DNA of 24,788 bases from an uncultured Oscillospiraceae bacterium. Lineage in GTDB: Bacteria; Bacillota; Clostridia; Oscillospirales; Acutalibacteraceae. The notes beneath the pieces were generated by a model that worked only from the letters and a program-made list of their open reading frames with translations, did no database searches and was not told where the DNA came from. The stretch's first letter is position 1; each line of letters starts with the position of its first letter. Below, piece after piece: positions 22,987 through 24,788 of the stretch. The stretch lies in contig UQRS01000030.1 in assembly GCA_900543525.1 (NCBI GenBank), positions 1-24,788 on the forward strand, written 5' to 3'. Made by a program: the position numbers and the translations under genes.

Positions 22987-23382
22987 TCAATACGGCCGAA
23001 AGGCCGGCGAAAGCTTCAAATCATTCCACAGCTTTTCAATGTATCGGTTGCAGTCCATCAGGATACGATAATGCTCGTTCTCCTTGACGACGATTTTGGG
23101 CGTGACCCCATCGGCACAAAGCCCGGTGACAATACGAATATATCGCTCCGGCTTCTGCAACCACGCTTTCCAGGCGCGGTCCCGCATGACCTTGTGCTGG
23201 ACGTATTGCCGGATCAGCTCGGCGTCGGCCGGCGTCTTTTTGTAACGCGTCCCGTCTTTTAAAAGATCGACAAACGCCTCCCACGCCTGCCGCTCCTCTT
23301 CATCCAGGTCGTCCGGCGGCGCAACCCACTTATAGGACTCCTCCAGAGGGGAGAGCTTTCCGCTTGCGGTCTGTTTTCTCAC
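22987..23382 (-). CDS. P27-family phage terminase small subunit-like protein
   Basis: A 131-residue protein resembling clostridial P27-family terminase small subunits (PF05119), which recognise phage DNA for packaging. Family-like features: WVAPPDDLDEEERQAWEAFV, AELIRQYVQHKVMRDRAW, RYIRIVTGLCADGVTPK, then KENEHYRILMDCN and a C-terminal LWNDLKLSP. The start is GTG 23382 with AAGGAGG seven bases upstream. It is the first gene of the minus-strand operon. No large terminase subunit, portal or capsid gene is in the window, so it is isolated from packaging machinery. Confidence 0.78.
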   Translation of the reverse strand: MRKQTASGKLSPLEESYKWVAPPDDLDEEERQAWEAFVDLLKDGTRYKKTPADAELIRQYVQHKVMRDRAWKAWLQKPERYIRIVTGLCADGVTPKIVVKENEHYRILMDCNRYIEKLWNDLKLSPAFRPY

Positions 23383-23438
23383 ATAGGCTCCTCCTTTTTA
23401 TGAAAGCACTTATGCCATAGGTGCGAAACCGGCACGCA

Positions 23439-23458
23439 GTTGCCCAAAATGGGGCAAC
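23439..23458. other. Inverted repeat upstream of the terminase-like operon
   Basis: GTTGCCC (23439-23445) and GGGCAAC (23452-23458) form a perfect 7-6-7 inverted repeat in the 295-base divergent gap, about 57 bases before the GTG start on the minus strand. No U-tract adjoins it, so an operator or leader hairpin is likelier than a terminator. Confidence 0.35.
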
Positions 23459-23525
23459 CGCAGAGAAAGCCGCCTTTCTGCCGGGGAATTTTCCAAAAAA
23501 AACGGTTCCACCCGGGCGAAAAATA

Positions 23526-23534
23526 TGCTATGAT
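23526..23534 (+). promoter_or_regulatory. Extended -10 promoter for the thioredoxin-reductase-like gene
   Basis: TGCTATGAT (TG at 23526-23527, TATGAT at 23529-23534) lies about 143 bases before ATG 23678. The -35 region is weak. The surrounding TATGCTAT is shared with the promoter at 20111. Confidence 0.45.
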
Positions 23535-23677
23535 ACCAGCGGTAACAAAGGAAGCAAAGCTGTTTTTTAAAGGGACAAAAAGGGCAGCCGGCACGCTTGC
23601 CTTAATAATACTGTCCTACTCCGGAGAACCCCCTGCAAGCAAAAAAATACCGTAACGAAAAAGGCGGGATTCATTTT

Positions 23678-24550
23678 ATGGCCAACATTCTGATTATCGG
23701 CGCGGGGCCGGCCGGCGTTTCGGCCGCCCTTTATACCGCGCGCAGCGGGGTGGAGACAACCATCCTCCACCACGGGGTCAGCGCGCTGCAAAAGGCGGCG
23801 CGGATTGAGAATTATTACGGCTTTCCGGGCGGCGTCGGGGGCGGAGAATTGTTCGATGCCGGCATCCGGGCGGCAAGGGAGCTTGGCATCCCGGTCGTAT
23901 CGGAGGAGGCGGTCGGCGTCTCCTACGACGGCCGGTTCCGGGTGCGCACCGACCGCACGGAACACACGGCCGACGCGCTGCTTCTCGCCACCGGGGCGGC
24001 ACGCAAAACGCCCGACATTCCCGGACTTTCCACGCTGGAGGGCAGCGGGGTCAGCTACTGCGCCGTTTGCGACGCCTTTTTCTATCGCAAAAAGGCGGTG
24101 GCCATCCTCGGCAGCGGGGAGTATGCCCTGCATGAGGCGGAGGTGCTCCTCCCGCTGGCCGAAAGCGTCACCCTGCTGCAAAACGGCCGGTCGCTGACGG
24201 CCGCCTTCCCCGAAACGGTCCGGGTAGATTCCCGGCCGATCGCCCGCGTCCTCGGCAAGGAGCGGGTAGAGGGGGTCGTGTTTTCCGACGGGGAGTCGCT
24301 CGCCCTCGACGGCATCTTCGTGGCGGAGGGCACGGCCGACAGCGCCGCCTTTGCCCGGACGCTCGGCCTTGCGGCCGAGCGGGGTCGGCTTGTTGTAGAT
24401 GGGGATATGCAGACCAACCTCCCCGGCCTGTTCGCGGCGGGGGATTGCGTCGGCGGCCTTCTTCAGGTTTCAAAAGCGGTCGCAGACGGTGCGGCCGCCG
24501 GCCTCGCCATGGTGCGATTTTTAAAAAGCCGGCAAAAGCAGGAAAAATAA
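23678..24550 (+). CDS. Thioredoxin-reductase-like flavoprotein
   Basis: A 290-residue FAD-dependent disulfide reductase. The N-terminal FAD motif is IIGAGPAGVSAALY; the redox centre is Cys128/Cys131 in SYCAVCDAFF; the second nucleotide domain starts AILGSGEYALHEAEVL; and the C-terminal FAD motif is LFAAGDCVGG. The protein is short of the usual ~310 aa. The basic NADPH-binding HRR...R motif expected after the second domain strand is absent (LLQNGRSLTAAFPE instead), so the electron donor may not be NADPH; ferredoxin- or NADH-dependent relatives are known in Clostridia. No trxA is adjacent in the window. Its promoter is at 23526 and a strong terminator follows. Confidence 0.87.
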   Translation: MANILIIGAGPAGVSAALYTARSGVETTILHHGVSALQKAARIENYYGFPGGVGGGELFDAGIRAARELGIPVVSEEAVGVSYDGRFRVRTDRTEHTADALLLATGAARKTPDIPGLSTLEGSGVSYCAVCDAFFYRKKAVAILGSGEYALHEAEVLLPLAESVTLLQNGRSLTAAFPETVRVDSRPIARVLGKERVEGVVFSDGESLALDGIFVAEGTADSAAFARTLGLAAERGRLVVDGDMQTNLPGLFAAGDCVGGLLQVSKAVADGAAAGLAMVRFLKSRQKQEK

Positions 24551-24631
24551 AATCTCACCCCGTCCTTTATAAAAAACTGCCGCAAAGGCTTCCCTCACTC
24601 TGCACCGGCGGCCGTCGGACAAAAAACAAAC

Positions 24632-24685
24632 CCCCTCTCGAAAAATCTGTTTTTTAAAAACACGGATATTTCGAGAGGGGCTTTT
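24632..24685 (+). terminator. Intrinsic terminator after the thioredoxin-reductase-like gene
   Basis: CCCCTCTCGAAA (24632-24643) pairs perfectly with TTTCGAGAGGGG (24669-24680), with further pairing inside (GTTTTT with AAAAAC), and is followed by CTTTTCC. The remaining bases to the window end hold no recognisable gene. Confidence 0.85.
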
Positions 24686-24788
24686 CCTTTGCGCCAAAAA
24701 CGAAAAGGCCCTTTCATCCATACAGACTGCGCGGGGCGTCCTCCTCCCCAGATGGCATATAAAAATCTTACACATCCATGAAAATTGT

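Noticed and set aside
24521..24775. Minus-strand 84-codon frame at the right end
   Set aside because: It runs through the strong terminator at 24632-24685 and has no family resemblance.

Overview
The window looks like chromosomal DNA of an endospore-forming, GC-rich member of the Clostridia (Oscillospiraceae/Ruminococcaceae-like). The lineage is inferred from a 28-residue SpoVM, a YfmF/YfmH M16 pair, clostridial-type Mur ligase and Ddl proteins, a C_GCAxxG_C_C protein, GGAGG-type ribosome binding sites and several TTG/GTG starts. No rRNA, tRNA, CRISPR array, insertion sequence or origin was recognised.

Layout. (1) 1-2125 is an AT-richer block with different codon use: the C-terminus of a glycosidase-like protein, an FAD-dependent oxidoreductase, and a short decayed piece that looks like the C-terminal region of L-fucose isomerase. 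This resembles the edge of a sugar-utilisation cluster, acquired or decaying. (2) 2349-5643, plus strand: a cytidylate-kinase-like protein with a strong terminator, then nadB-nadC (NAD synthesis) behind a good promoter and a long leader. (3) 5752-12386, plus strand: alpha/beta hydrolase, a membrane-embedded MurF-like Mur ligase, D-Ala-D-Ala ligase, a Mn-type CDF transporter, an Mrp/NBP35 Fe-S carrier ATPase, a C_GCAxxG_C_C protein, a 47-aa Cys-rich membrane peptide and spoVM, closed by a strong terminator. DUF1653 and a flavin-binding PPOX-family protein follow and end at a terminator shared with the opposite strand. (4) 13344-19663, minus strand: yfmF-yfmH-lgt-folD (an operon by overlap and spacing), then a secreted or membrane-anchored protein of unknown function, then a YczE/YitT-like membrane protein whose C-terminus is frameshifted. 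(5) 20269-20802, plus strand: a zinc-ribbon membrane protein. (6) 20946-23382, minus strand: a compact operon of P27-type terminase small subunit, ParB-like protein, small methyltransferase-like protein and SPL-type radical SAM protein, without other phage genes nearby. (7) 23678-24550, plus strand: a thioredoxin-reductase-like flavoprotein lacking the usual NADPH motif.

How they work together. Region 3 links peptidoglycan precursor synthesis (D-Ala-D-Ala, Mur ligation) with metal homeostasis, Fe-S delivery and a spore-coat morphogen. Region 4 combines putative EF-P modification factors, lipoprotein maturation and one-carbon metabolism. The most unusual parts are the isolated phage-packaging-like operon, the membrane Mur ligase, the small genes around spoVM, and the AT-rich junction with the fucose-isomerase relic. 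All functional calls rest on motif recognition by eye; no database search was run.
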